Below the pieces are notes generated by a model, which was not told the origin of the DNA, made no database searches, and saw only the letters and a program-made list of their open reading frames with translations. A stretch of DNA of 11,452 nt, from the NCBI GenBank assembly GCA_013694945.1, contig JACDBM010000379.1, forward strand, positions 1-11,452. Direction: 5' to 3'. Position 1 is the first letter of the stretch, and each line of letters begins with the position of its first letter. Made by a program: the position numbers and the translations under genes. The DNA comes from Chthoniobacterales bacterium (GTDB taxonomy: Bacteria > Verrucomicrobiota > Verrucomicrobiia > Chthoniobacterales > UBA10450). This document shows positions 1 to 7,169 of the stretch, in pieces.

Positions 1-473
1 AGTCCGTCGTTCGCGGTTGCGACACTCCCACCGAGCGCGGTGAGGACGATTTTCTGCGTGGTGTTCGCTGCCTGACCGGGGAACTCCACGAGCGCCGCGA
101 CTTCCTCGCCACGGACCCAATGCGGCACCATCACCTTCTCCGTTCGCACGTCCAGCCCAAGCGCTCTCAGTTCGGTCGCGACGTAGTCCACGGCCTTCTG
201 CGCCTGCGCAGACCCGCTTAAGCGCGGCCCGATGTTGTTCGAAAGATATGCGACCTGGCGGTAGGCGTACTCACTCGCGAGGGCCGCCTGCTGGAGCTGC
301 TTTAGCTCGGATAACGTCTGCGAGGAAAATTGGGTCGGCGTGGGAGATGGAGACGGTGATGGCGTCGGCGTGACTTGCTGCGCGTATGCAAGGGAGGAAG
401 TGGCGAGCCAGATGCCCAGCAGCAGACGAACGGTCGGATGAGGAGAAACAGCGCCGCGTGCATTCATGTTCAT
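1..473 (-). CDS. Secreted M28-family metallopeptidase (carboxypeptidase Q-like), N-terminal part only
   Basis: The 157 complete codons visible encode the front of a secreted zinc aminopeptidase/carboxypeptidase-like protein. Residues 1-31 form a signal peptide: a basic start, a hydrophobic core LLLGIWLATSSLA, and a likely cut after AYA31. A low-complexity Thr/Pro/Ser spacer follows at about 35-47. Residues about 66-112 then match the start of M28 peptidases (SEYAYRQVAYLSNNIGPRLS, then a helix ending LRALGLDV). Residues 119-153 contain HWVRGEEVAAL and LTALGGSVAT, a combination I associate with the protease-associated region of carboxypeptidase Q-like members. The zinc ligands lie beyond the left edge, so activity cannot be judged. 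The chosen start is ATG at 473; ATG at 467 is in frame and equally possible. There is no good ribosome site directly upstream. A GGGAGA at 498-503 instead fits a six-codon ORF (490-470) whose TGA overlaps this ATG. The gene lies 138 bases downstream of the helicase on the same strand. Confidence 0.8.
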   Translation of the reverse strand, partial: MNMNARGAVSPHPTVRLLLGIWLATSSLAYAQQVTPTPSPSPSPTPTQFSSQTLSELKQLQQAALASEYAYRQVAYLSNNIGPRLSGSAQAQKAVDYVATELRALGLDVRTEKVMVPHWVRGEEVAALVEFPGQAANTTQKIVLTALGGSVATANDG

Positions 474-611
474 TGAAATTGGATTTCCATCAGATTTTCT
501 CCCGCGTAAAGCAACCCGCTACAGGGAAGACTTACTCACCTTTGCTCGGCAATCTCTCCGACGACGCGGTCAATCCGCAGGAAAGGTGTTTGCCCACAAG
601 CACGCCGGAGC

Positions 612-2594
612 TCAAATAATCTTCACCGGACATTGTGGCAACGCTCTCAAAAAGGCCCGGCCATACGGCTTCGTCACGATCCTGTTATCCAGGATCACGA
701 CAATGCCCTTGTCGCTCTTTGTTCGGATTAAACGCCCCACACCTTGCCGGAGTTTCAGGATTGCCTCCGGCAGTGAGTATTCGGTAAAGGCGTCGCCGCC
801 GCGTTCCTGGATTAATTCCAGCTTTGCCTCGACCAACGGATGGTCCGGCACCGCGAACGGCAGGCGCGTGATGATGACGTTGGAGAGCGCGTCGCCCGGA
901 ACGTCTACGCCCATCCAGAAACTGTCTGTGCCGAAGAGGACGCTGCGCTCGGTGGACTTGAATTGCTCGAGCAACTTCCCGCGCGGTGCGCCCTGCCCCT
1001 GCACGAGGAGGTTCATCTTCCGGCTCGAGAAGAACGGCTGCATTTCCTCTGCGAGCTGCTGCATCCCGCGATAGCTGGTGAAGAGCACAAACGCCCGCCC
1101 CTGGCTCTCTGCCACGAAGTGCGCCACCCATTCGGCGAGCGCCACATTGTAGCGCGTATCCCTAGGGTCCGGCATTTTCTGCACGACGAAGAGTTTCATC
1201 TGCTTGCTGAAATCAAACGGGCTTCCGAGTTGCAGTGCGTCCGCCTCCATCGCACCCACGCGCCGGCGAAAGTAAGCGAGATCGCGCTGTCCGACGGCCA
1301 GCGTGGCGCTGGTCATAATGCAGCAGGTCGAGTCGCGGAAAATCATGCGGCCGAGGACCGACGCGATCTCCACCGGCGCCGCGTGCAACGAGAAGAACTG
1401 CGCCGCTTTGCCCGTGCGCTCGATCCAGTAGACGTGTCCCGGCGCGCTCTGCTCCAGAAAGGCCACCAGCCCGAGGCGCACATCGCGAATTCTCCGCCCG
1501 AGCTCCTGCAGCTCCGCCTTCAGGAATTCGTCCTCCGTGCGCTTTACGACCTCAACGATTCGGACCTGCAACCCCGCGAGGCGCGCACTGATCGTGTCCG
1601 CCACGAAGTTGGCCTCCCGCACGCGTACTTCGCATCCTTTCCGGAAGTCCGCCGCCTCTCCGATTGAGTCGAAAAACCGGTCCACCTCATCAGCCAGGGA
1701 GGCGGCCAGCGTCACGCCCGCCGCGTCGCGCGTGACGGTGAAAAGCCCTTTGCGAGTCCGCGCATTGTAGAGCCGCTGGATCGTGGCACGGAGACCGTAT
1801 TGCGAGATGGTGATCCCAATCTGCCGCGACGCGACCTGCTCGACCGTGTGCGCCTCGTCGAAGATGAGGAAGTCGTTGGGGAAGAGGAACCCGCTTTCAC
1901 GCTCCTCCTGCTCGTCCGGCGTGCCCAGCACCATAAAAAGCAGGGTGTGATTGACCACGATGGCGTCCGCCGCCAATAACCGCTTCCGCGCCTGCTGGAA
2001 AAAGCAGTGGCCGGTCTGCCCGCAAGTTTTTGTGGTGCAGATGTGCGCTTCGCTGCACACCTGCGTCCAAACCTTCGTGTCCGGTTCAAGCGAAAGATCG
2101 CTCAATGAGCCATCGGTCGTTTGGCGTGACCATTCCGCGATGCGGATCAATTCCGCCTGCTCGGAGGTGGTGAAGAGTTCGTTCGCCTGCTGCATGGCGC
2201 GCTCCAGCCGCCGCGGGCAAAGATAATTCTGCCGGCCTTTCATCAACGCGGCCTCAAACTCCACCGGCAGGAGCTTCTTTAGGATCGGAATGTCTTTGTT
2301 GAGGAGCTGCTCCTGGAGATTGATCGTGTGCGTGGAGATGATCGCTTTCTTGTGCTGCTCGATTGCGAACAGAATGGAAGGCACCAGGTAAGCGATCGAC
2401 TTGCCGACGCCGGTTCCAGCTTCGACGACGAGGTGTCGCTCCTGCTCGAGTGCCTGCGCAAGTGCGACCGCCATCTCCTGCTGCTCGGAGCGATACTCAA
2501 AGTTTTTTGCCTTCGCGAGCAGTCCCGTCTCGGAAAAAATCGTGCGGATTCGCTCCACAAACTCGCTACCGAGCTTTTCTTTGAGCGCGATCAC
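612..2594 (-). CDS. dinG: DinG-type ATP-dependent DNA helicase (XPD-like superfamily 2, Fe-S)
   Basis: A 660-residue 5'-3' DNA helicase of the XPD/DinG group, expected in the cytoplasm to unwind forked DNA, R-loops or other structured substrates in repair. Visible motifs in order: Q-motif region at about 34-40 (YRSEQQEM); Walker A EAGTGVGKS at 58-66; motif Ia ISTHTINLQEQLL at 86-98; DEAH box at 246-249; C-terminal helicase motif V region GTDSFWMGVDVPGD; and motif VI QGVGRLIR at 617-624. C126, C186, C191 and C197 have the spacing (C-x4-C-x5-C plus one upstream Cys) of the four Fe-S ligands known in E. coli DinG; C180 is an extra cysteine. Length is normal for the family and there is no N-terminal exonuclease domain. 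The start is GTG at 2594 with no clear Shine-Dalgarno, so a start slightly upstream is possible. It is divergent from the lptF/G-like gene across about 100 bases. No LexA box was found upstream, unlike E. coli dinG. Confidence 0.93.
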   Translation of the reverse strand: MIALKEKLGSEFVERIRTIFSETGLLAKAKNFEYRSEQQEMAVALAQALEQERHLVVEAGTGVGKSIAYLVPSILFAIEQHKKAIISTHTINLQEQLLNKDIPILKKLLPVEFEAALMKGRQNYLCPRRLERAMQQANELFTTSEQAELIRIAEWSRQTTDGSLSDLSLEPDTKVWTQVCSEAHICTTKTCGQTGHCFFQQARKRLLAADAIVVNHTLLFMVLGTPDEQEERESGFLFPNDFLIFDEAHTVEQVASRQIGITISQYGLRATIQRLYNARTRKGLFTVTRDAAGVTLAASLADEVDRFFDSIGEAADFRKGCEVRVREANFVADTISARLAGLQVRIVEVVKRTEDEFLKAELQELGRRIRDVRLGLVAFLEQSAPGHVYWIERTGKAAQFFSLHAAPVEIASVLGRMIFRDSTCCIMTSATLAVGQRDLAYFRRRVGAMEADALQLGSPFDFSKQMKLFVVQKMPDPRDTRYNVALAEWVAHFVAESQGRAFVLFTSYRGMQQLAEEMQPFFSSRKMNLLVQGQGAPRGKLLEQFKSTERSVLFGTDSFWMGVDVPGDALSNVIITRLPFAVPDHPLVEAKLELIQERGGDAFTEYSLPEAILKLRQGVGRLIRTKSDKGIVVILDNRIVTKPYGRAFLRALPQCPVKII

Positions 2595-2694
2595 GCGATT
2601 TGACGTTTGCGATTCGGCACTTGCGCTTTTGTGTATCGACCGCTGGTTTGAGCTGAGAACGTATTTCGCAAAACCTGAAATTAGAAATCGTGTT

Positions 2695-3834
2695 GTGAGA
2701 CTTTTGGATCGTTACGTTCTGCGAAACTTTCTTCGCGCCTATTTTTATTGCATCGCCGCCTTCATCGCGATCTGGCTCATCTTTGACATCAGCGACAACA
2801 TTTCGACTTTCCTCGACACCCGCGTCTCGGTCGGCGCCGTGCTCCATTACTATCTCACGCAGGTTCCGCAAATCTTGGTCGTTCTTCTGCCGGTTTCGCT
2901 TCTTCTCGCCCTCCTGTTTTGCCTCAGCCGCATGTCGCGCGCGAACGAGATCGTTTCGATGTTGACCGCGGGTGTAAGCGTTCCGCGACTCCTTTTGCCG
3001 CTCATCGCAGTGGGCTTGCTGACATCAGCAGTGAGCGGAGCGTTGAATTATTCGCTCGCGCCTCATGGAGAGCAGGCGCGGAAAGCGGCTTTCGAGTCAA
3101 TGCGCGAGAGTTCAAGGGAACCCGGCGTGACAGGGCAAATCTTTCGCAATCGCTCGGAGAATCGCACTTGGTTTATTCAGCGTTTTCGGCCGGAGCGAAA
3201 TGAATTCATCACCGTGCAGGTGCTCCAACAGGATGCCGACGACAACATCGTCAAGAACTACATGGCGACCCAGGCGTTCTACCGCGCGCCGGAGAAGCTA
3301 TGGGAACTGCGGCTGGTGAAATTGGTGAGCTACGATGCAGCGGGAAACATCACGCGGGAGGAGAATTTTACGACGCTTCCGATGCCGCAGTGGAATGAGA
3401 CCCCCTTCCGCCTCGCCAGCTCAAATATGCGGGCAGAATATTTGAGCTTACCGGAGCTGCGCGATTATCTGCGCTTCAATTCCGATTTTCCGCAGCCATT
3501 GCTTGCGCCGTTTGCCACGCATTTCCAATACCGCATCGCTCTGCCGTGGACCTGTCTCGTCGTCGTTTTTCTCGCGGCGCCGCTTGCGATTGGCTTCTCC
3601 CGCGCCGGTGTTCTATCGAGTGTCGCGGCTGCCATTGGCCTGGTCTTCACCATGAATTTCCTCACGCATTTCTTTCTCGCCCTCGGGGAGGGCGATCGCA
3701 TCTCCGCATGGGCAGCAGCCTGGACCCCAAACATTCTCTTCGCCGCGGTCGGGTTGTTCTTCCTTTACCTTCGCGCGACGAACCGCGAAGCACGGAGCCT
3801 GAATCCTTTTGCCGCTCGTCATCTCACCGCCTGA
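2695..3834 (+). CDS. LptF/LptG (YjgP/YjgQ) family LPS-export permease
   Basis: A 379-residue inner-membrane protein of the LptF/LptG family. These are transmembrane subunits of the LptB2FG ABC transporter, which extracts lipopolysaccharide from the inner membrane and passes it through LptC/LptA. The family architecture is clear: N-terminal LLDRYVLRNFLRAYFYC leading into helix 1 (about 14-33), helices 2 (55-78) and 3 (98-118), a soluble periplasmic region (about 120-280), then helices 4 (281-300), 5 (307-330) and 6 (338-360). The conserved segment LSRMSRANEIVSMLTAGVS lies at about 77-95, between helices 2 and 3. An upstream open frame reaches 2401 but overlaps the divergent helicase. GTG 2695 is chosen because family homology begins there; TTG 2704 is an alternative. 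No strong ribosome site is visible. I cannot say whether this is the F or G subunit, and its partner is not in the window. Its TGA overlaps the next start as TGATG, so the two are probably translationally coupled. Confidence 0.9.
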   Translation: MRLLDRYVLRNFLRAYFYCIAAFIAIWLIFDISDNISTFLDTRVSVGAVLHYYLTQVPQILVVLLPVSLLLALLFCLSRMSRANEIVSMLTAGVSVPRLLLPLIAVGLLTSAVSGALNYSLAPHGEQARKAAFESMRESSREPGVTGQIFRNRSENRTWFIQRFRPERNEFITVQVLQQDADDNIVKNYMATQAFYRAPEKLWELRLVKLVSYDAAGNITREENFTTLPMPQWNETPFRLASSNMRAEYLSLPELRDYLRFNSDFPQPLLAPFATHFQYRIALPWTCLVVVFLAAPLAIGFSRAGVLSSVAAAIGLVFTMNFLTHFFLALGEGDRISAWAAAWTPNILFAAVGLFFLYLRATNREARSLNPFAARHLTA

Positions 3835-4343
3835 TGAACCCCCTCGCGAACGACTGGCCCATCAAGCACCCCGCCGACGTCTGCGCGATCACCAGTCGTT
3901 CCTTCGCACCGGGCGAGCAGTTCTACACGCTCCTTTACCGCGAGGGGAATGGCTTCCGCCGAGAGGACTTGAGCCAGGAGGCTTGGGCGGCCCGGAACGA
4001 GAACATCCGCCCATTTTCCTTTTGGAAAACGCGCTATGAGCCGCCTCCGGCTTCGCCACCGGAGCCGCTCGCGAAAGAGAATGCTGAGGAACTCCTGCGG
4101 CGCTTACTCGCGGAGAATTCGCAGCCAAACGCATGCTACGTTCTGGCTGTGATGCTGGAGAGAAAACGTGTGCTAAAGCAGGTGAAAAGCGAGGTGACCG
4201 GTAGTAGTCGTGTGCTCATCTACGAACATGCGGAAAACGGCGACGTCTTCATCGTTCCGGACATGCAGCTTCGGCTCGACGAACTTGAATCCGTGCAAAC
4301 CGAGGTCGCAACGTTGCTGAAATCGACCTCAGGAGCGCTTTGA
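3834..4343 (+). CDS. Conserved hypothetical protein, degenerate zinc-ribbon-like N-terminus
   Basis: A 169-residue soluble protein of unknown function with no signal peptide or membrane segment. The N-terminal block (about 13-51) has the pattern C-x2-T-x3-F-x-P-G-E-x-F, then LLYREGNGFRREDLSQEAW. From memory it resembles small planctomycete/verrucomicrobial proteins in which C-x2-C and C-x2-C-W pairs flank the same block. Here only C17 remains, with T20 and the Ser/Ala of SQEAW at the other ligand positions, so metal binding is probably lost. A Pro/Glu-rich linker (about 69-79) leads to a helical segment with ACYVLAVMLERKRVLKQV (100-117) and a C-terminal part, VLIYEHAENGDVFIVPD (127-143). That last part looks like a beta-hairpin followed by a helix ending the protein. 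The start is the ATG overlapping the stop of the upstream permease gene (TGATG); its own stop overlaps the dus start in the same way. That coupling supports expression but does not reveal function. It is not a recognised Lpt component or tRNA-modification factor. Confidence 0.75.
   Translation: MNPLANDWPIKHPADVCAITSRSFAPGEQFYTLLYREGNGFRREDLSQEAWAARNENIRPFSFWKTRYEPPPASPPEPLAKENAEELLRRLLAENSQPNACYVLAVMLERKRVLKQVKSEVTGSSRVLIYEHAENGDVFIVPDMQLRLDELESVQTEVATLLKSTSGAL
4331..4335 (+). promoter_or_regulatory. Shine-Dalgarno site fixing the dus start
   Basis: AGGAG lies inside the last codons of the upstream hypothetical gene, seven bases before ATG 4343. The ATG also overlaps the upstream TGA. This makes 4343 a better start than the in-frame TTG one codon earlier, or any start after the heptamer repeat. 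Confidence 0.7.
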
Positions 4344-5377
4344 TGGTTGCCTCAATCGCAAATCGGAAATCGGAAATCGGAAATTCGTTGCCCTGGTTCT
4401 CCGTGGGCCGCTTTCCGCTTTATCTCGCGCCCATGGCGGGCGTTTCGGACAAAATCTTCCGGCAGCTTTGCAAGCAAGGCGGCGCTGACGTGCTCGTGAC
4501 AGAGTTCGTTTCCGCCGAAGGCGTCTTCCGCCGAAATGAACGGACGCGCGAATATCTCGATTTCGACGAGTGTGAACGCCCGCTCGGTGTGCAGCTTTTC
4601 GGCGGAAATGCCGGGCACATGGCGGAGGCCGCGCGGCACGTGATCGACTGGGTCCGACCAGACTTCATCGACCTGAACTTCGGCTGTCCGGTGAACAAAG
4701 TCGTGGCGAAGAACGGCGGCTCATCCTTGCTGAGGGACTGCCCGACCTTAGCGGCCGTAGCGCGTGCAGTGGTTCGCGCTGCAGCGCCGCTGCCGGTCAC
4801 GGCGAAGATCCGAATTGGCTGGGATGACGATTCCATTAACGCGCCAAGCGTCGCGCGCATTCTCGAGGATCTCGGCGTCGCTGCGATCGCCGTCCACGGC
4901 CGGACACGCGCGCAGGGATATTCCGGGGCTGCGGATTGGAACGTGATTGGCGAGGTGGTCGCTGCGGTCGACCTGCCGGTGATTGGGAACGGCGACGTCA
5001 TGAATGCCGGCGACGTGGCGCGGCATCGCGCCGAGACCGGAATCGCGGGCGTGATGATCGGCCGCGCGGCCATGAGTGCGCCGTGGGTTTTTCGACAGAT
5101 CAGACACGAGCTCGCGACAGGAGAACGGTTGCCAGCGCCGAGCCTGCCGGACCGATGGGCTCTCATTCAACGGCATTGCCTCCTCGCAGTGGAGGAATGG
5201 CAAAACGAAGAACAGGCCATGCGCTCGATGCGGTCGCGTTTGATGGCCTACTCGAAAAGTTTTCCCGGGGGCAAACTCCTGCGCGAAAAGTTCCAGCAAG
5301 TCTCCACGCTGGCAAAGCTGCAGGAGATTGCCCATGAGCATGTCGCCTGCTGCGCAGAGCCGGCCGTGTTGCTCTAA
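4343..5377 (+). CDS. dusB: tRNA-dihydrouridine synthase, DusB-like
   Basis: A 344-residue FMN enzyme that reduces uridine to dihydrouridine in tRNA using NAD(P)H. The TIM-barrel domain begins at YLAPMAGVSDKIFRQL (27-42). It carries the catalytic cysteine C115 in DLNFGCPVNKV, the conserved lysine K155 in TAKIRIGWD, the histidine motif AVHGRTRAQGYSG (184-195), and phosphate-binding segments IGNGDV (214-219) and MIGRAAMSAPWVF (238-250). A C-terminal helical RNA-binding domain follows (about 255-330), with the family-typical RSRLMAYSKSFPGGKLLRE. All key residues are present and length is normal. The Dus type (B rather than another subfamily) is judged from overall motif appearance only. The first 15 residues (through ASIANRKSEIGNS) are not family sequence; they are encoded by a heptamer tandem repeat. 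The gene is coupled by TGATG to the upstream hypothetical and followed after 25 bases by the iscA-like gene. Confidence 0.95.
   Translation: MVASIANRKSEIGNSLPWFSVGRFPLYLAPMAGVSDKIFRQLCKQGGADVLVTEFVSAEGVFRRNERTREYLDFDECERPLGVQLFGGNAGHMAEAARHVIDWVRPDFIDLNFGCPVNKVVAKNGGSSLLRDCPTLAAVARAVVRAAAPLPVTAKIRIGWDDDSINAPSVARILEDLGVAAIAVHGRTRAQGYSGAADWNVIGEVVAAVDLPVIGNGDVMNAGDVARHRAETGIAGVMIGRAAMSAPWVFRQIRHELATGERLPAPSLPDRWALIQRHCLLAVEEWQNEEQAMRSMRSRLMAYSKSFPGGKLLREKFQQVSTLAKLQEIAHEHVACCAEPAVLL
4354..4387 (+). repeat. Heptamer tandem repeat (AATCGGA) inside the dus 5' end
   Basis: The sequence reads AATCGCA once, AATCGGA three times in a row (4361-4381) and a decayed AATTCG. It lies just after the dus start codon and adds non-family residues (about 5-14) to the enzyme's N-terminus. 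The unit length is not a multiple of three, so copy-number change would shift the frame and switch the coupled start off or onto another start. Confidence 0.8.
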
Positions 5378-5402
5378 ACCTTCCCGGCCGTTAACGTCTG
5401 CT

Positions 5403-5783
5403 GTGTCAGTAACCGCCACTCCGTCTCCCGCAACCAACTACAAGATCGGCAACGAACGGCTGATCAAGGTGACGGAGAACGCATCGCGTAAACTCACCGG
5501 TCTTTTGCAGAAACAGGGGCGGCCTCAAGGTGCCTTGCGCGTCGCCGTGATTGGAGGTGGATGCTCGGGATTGCAATACAAGATGGACCTGGTCGATGGG
5601 CCGGCGAATCGCGATATCATGGTGCAATCTTCCGACGTGCGCGTCGTCGTCGATCCGAAGAGCGCGCTCTTTGTCAGCGGCTCGCTGCTCGATTACAGCG
5701 AGGATCTGCAAAAAGGCGGATTCAAGGTAACGAATCCGAACGCGGTCGCGCATTGCTCCTGTGGCGAAAGTTTCGCCGCATGA
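5403..5783 (+). CDS. A-type iron-sulfur carrier protein (IscA/ErpA/HesB family)
   Basis: A 126-residue A-type carrier that holds an Fe-S cluster and passes it to apo-proteins. The three ligand cysteines are in their family positions: C54 in VIGGGCSGLQYKM, and C118 and C120 in the C-terminal HCSCGESF. The fold core starts at IKVTENASRKL (21-31) and contains the usual VVVDPKSALFVSGSLLDYSEDLQKGGF. An open frame reaches back to ATG 5328 inside dus. I prefer GTG 5403, which gives an 18-20 residue extension before the core. Starts at 5328, 5334 or 5340 would overlap dus heavily, and GTG 5469 would give nearly the bare core, so the start is uncertain. No strong ribosome site is visible at 5403. The stop overlaps the following hscB-like start by ATGA. 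Whether it is closer to IscA, ErpA or SufA cannot be decided here. Confidence 0.92.
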   Translation: MSVTATPSPATNYKIGNERLIKVTENASRKLTGLLQKQGRPQGALRVAVIGGGCSGLQYKMDLVDGPANRDIMVQSSDVRVVVDPKSALFVSGSLLDYSEDLQKGGFKVTNPNAVAHCSCGESFAA

Positions 5784-6376
5784 CGGATTACTTCGCGCTG
5801 CTCGATCAACTCAGGTCTCCGTGGCTGGATGCGGAAGAATTGAAGGAAGCGTTTCATCGCAAAACGCTGCGATCTCATCCCGACGCGCGAGCGCAGGAGG
5901 ACAATTCCCGGAATACGGAAGCAGCGTTCTCAAAACTCAACGAAGCTTATCAGGTCCTGCGCGATCCAAAGCGTCGCCTATACCATTTGTTGAGCCTGGA
6001 AGGTCGAGCGCCTTCGTCCGCCGTCACGGACATTCCAAGCGAGCTTGAGGCGCTTTTTCCCGTCGTCGCTGCTCTGACCCGCAAATCGGACGAGATCATT
6101 CAGCGCCTGACGACTACGACGACCGCGCTCAGCCGTTCGTTAATGAGAGCGGAACTCGCTGGGGTGGAGACTGAGGTACGCGGAACCTTGAGAAGGCTTT
6201 CCGAGCTTCACGCCGCAGCCATGGGTGAAGTGAAAAATCTTTGTGAGAGTTGGACCGCCGGGCAGCTTCACGCCCTATACTTGCAGTTTTCTTACCTGAC
6301 GCGCTGGATGGCGCAGCTGGACGAGAAGCGACTGGCTCTGGAGAACGCGTCCTTCGTGGAAGTAAGGGAAAACTAG
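5780..6376 (+). CDS. hscB: HscB-like J-domain co-chaperone for Fe-S cluster transfer
   Basis: A 198-residue protein with an N-terminal J domain (about 3-72) and a C-terminal helical domain, the layout of HscB. HscB stimulates the HscA Hsp70 ATPase and guides the IscU scaffold during Fe-S cluster transfer. The J-domain signature HPD is intact at 33-35. It is followed by KLNEAYQVLRDPKRRLYHLL (52-71), the HscB-type version of helix III/IV including the YxLSLEG turn. The C-terminal part (about 85-190) is helical and charged with no zinc-finger or glycine-rich region, unlike DnaJ. The start ATG overlaps the upstream TGA as ATGA, so it is co-translated with the A-type carrier, which strongly supports the Fe-S role. 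hscA, iscU and iscS are not in the window. A generic J-domain protein is the alternative, but operon context and domain layout favour HscB. Confidence 0.87.
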   Translation: MTDYFALLDQLRSPWLDAEELKEAFHRKTLRSHPDARAQEDNSRNTEAAFSKLNEAYQVLRDPKRRLYHLLSLEGRAPSSAVTDIPSELEALFPVVAALTRKSDEIIQRLTTTTTALSRSLMRAELAGVETEVRGTLRRLSELHAAAMGEVKNLCESWTAGQLHALYLQFSYLTRWMAQLDEKRLALENASFVEVREN

Positions 6377-6454
6377 ATTCCCAGGATTGATACCGTGAGA
6401 TCGGGCAGCACAAGTGCGGAGTTGCATTGGGAAAAACTGCGCCGGCGAGGATTC

Positions 6455-6468
6455 TGTTCATTTGAACT
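6455..6468 (+). promoter_or_regulatory. LexA operator (SOS box) upstream of lexA
   Basis: TGTTCATTTGAACT is a near-perfect palindrome of the form TGTTC-N4-GAACA, with one mismatch in the last base. It lies 32 bases upstream of the lexA ATG. From memory this is the form of the LexA-binding motif described for Verrucomicrobia. It also differs little in its half-site from the GAAC-N4-GTTC box of Gram-positives read in the other orientation. It should allow lexA autorepression. Confidence 0.85.
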
Positions 6469-6500
6469 TGCAGACTCTGCTCGTTAGGGCAGGGTCACGC

Positions 6501-7127
6501 ATGCTCACGGGACGGCAGAAGGATATCCTTAGCTTCATCCAGACCGAGCAGCGCGATAAGGGCGTCACGCCGAGCACGCGCGAAATCCAACGCCACTTTG
6601 GCTTCGCCAGTCAAACGTCGGTGATGCAGTACCTCGACGCGCTGGAGCGAAAAGGCTTCCTCGGCCGTCATGCGCGGAAGGCGCGCGCGTTGATCACTCC
6701 CGTGCAGAAGATTCGAATCACCGACATTCCGATTTACGGGCAGATTCCTGCAGGGATGTCTGCGTTAACCGAGCAAGACGTTGAAGGGCATGTCTCGCTC
6801 GATTCGAGCACAGTCAACGCTTCAAAGAACGGCCGCACGTTTGCGCTCCGTGTGCGCGGCGATTCAATGATCGAAGCGCACATTCTCGATGGCGACATCG
6901 TGATTCTGGAGGACCGGAAAGATGCGCAAAGCGGCGATATCGTTGCGGCGCTGATCGATGGCGAGACCACTTTGAAGCGTTATGTGATGGACCATGGCCG
7001 CCCCTATTTGAAAGCGGAGAATCCGCTCTTTCCGAATCTTATCCCCGCGCGCGAGCTTCGCATTCAGGGAGTTATGGTTTCGCTGGTCCGGAAGCAGCTG
7101 AGCCGGGCTCGACGGAAGCGCGGGTAA
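6501..7127 (+). CDS. lexA: LexA repressor, SOS response regulator
   Basis: A 208-residue transcriptional repressor and self-cleaving serine protease-like protein that shuts off DNA-damage genes until RecA filaments trigger its cleavage. The N-terminal winged helix-turn-helix (about 1-65) begins LTGRQKDILSFIQ and contains TPSTREIQRHFGFASQTSVM. The C-terminal S24 domain has the cleavage site A84-G85 in YGQIPAGMSALT, the nucleophile S122 in VRGDSMIEAHILDGD and the general base K159 in TTLKRYV, so both autoproteolysis and repression should work. An open frame reaches back to 6414, but ATG 6501 matches the family start and has AGGG six bases upstream. The gene is preceded by one SOS box and followed at once by a second one, so it is probably autoregulated and also has separate control of the following imuA. 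Length is normal. Confidence 0.97.
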   Translation: MLTGRQKDILSFIQTEQRDKGVTPSTREIQRHFGFASQTSVMQYLDALERKGFLGRHARKARALITPVQKIRITDIPIYGQIPAGMSALTEQDVEGHVSLDSSTVNASKNGRTFALRVRGDSMIEAHILDGDIVILEDRKDAQSGDIVAALIDGETTLKRYVMDHGRPYLKAENPLFPNLIPARELRIQGVMVSLVRKQLSRARRKRG

Positions 7128-7141
7128 TGTTCGTTTGAACA
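7128..7141 (+). promoter_or_regulatory. LexA operator (SOS box) between lexA and imuA
   Basis: TGTTCGTTTGAACA is a perfect TGTTC-N4-GAACA palindrome. It starts on the base after the lexA TAA stop and lies 28 bases before the imuA ATG. Its TTTGAAC core could double as a -35 element (TTGAAC), but no convincing -10 follows. The box implies that imuA-imuB has its own damage-inducible promoter besides read-through from lexA. Confidence 0.9.
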
Positions 7142-7169
7142 CGTTTACTGTTAATGGCATCCTCTGGGG

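Noticed and set aside
840..1667. 275-codon plus-strand open frame opposite the helicase
   Set aside because: It lies antisense to well-conserved helicase motifs, and its His/Arg/Glu-rich composition is typical of a shadow frame.
2401..2694. Long N-terminal extension of the lptF/G-like permease
   Set aside because: The open frame upstream of 2695 overlaps the divergent helicase coding region and has no family similarity. Homology begins at LLDRYVLRNF.
3609..3622. TGTTCTATCGAGTG inside the lptF/G-like gene as a third SOS box
   Set aside because: Only the left half and two bases of the right half match, and it lies deep in coding sequence with no promoter role.
6377..6454. Separate small gene or terminator between hscB and lexA
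   Set aside because: No plausible ORF with a ribosome site and no hairpin plus T-run was seen. The region appears to be only the upstream flank of the lexA operator.
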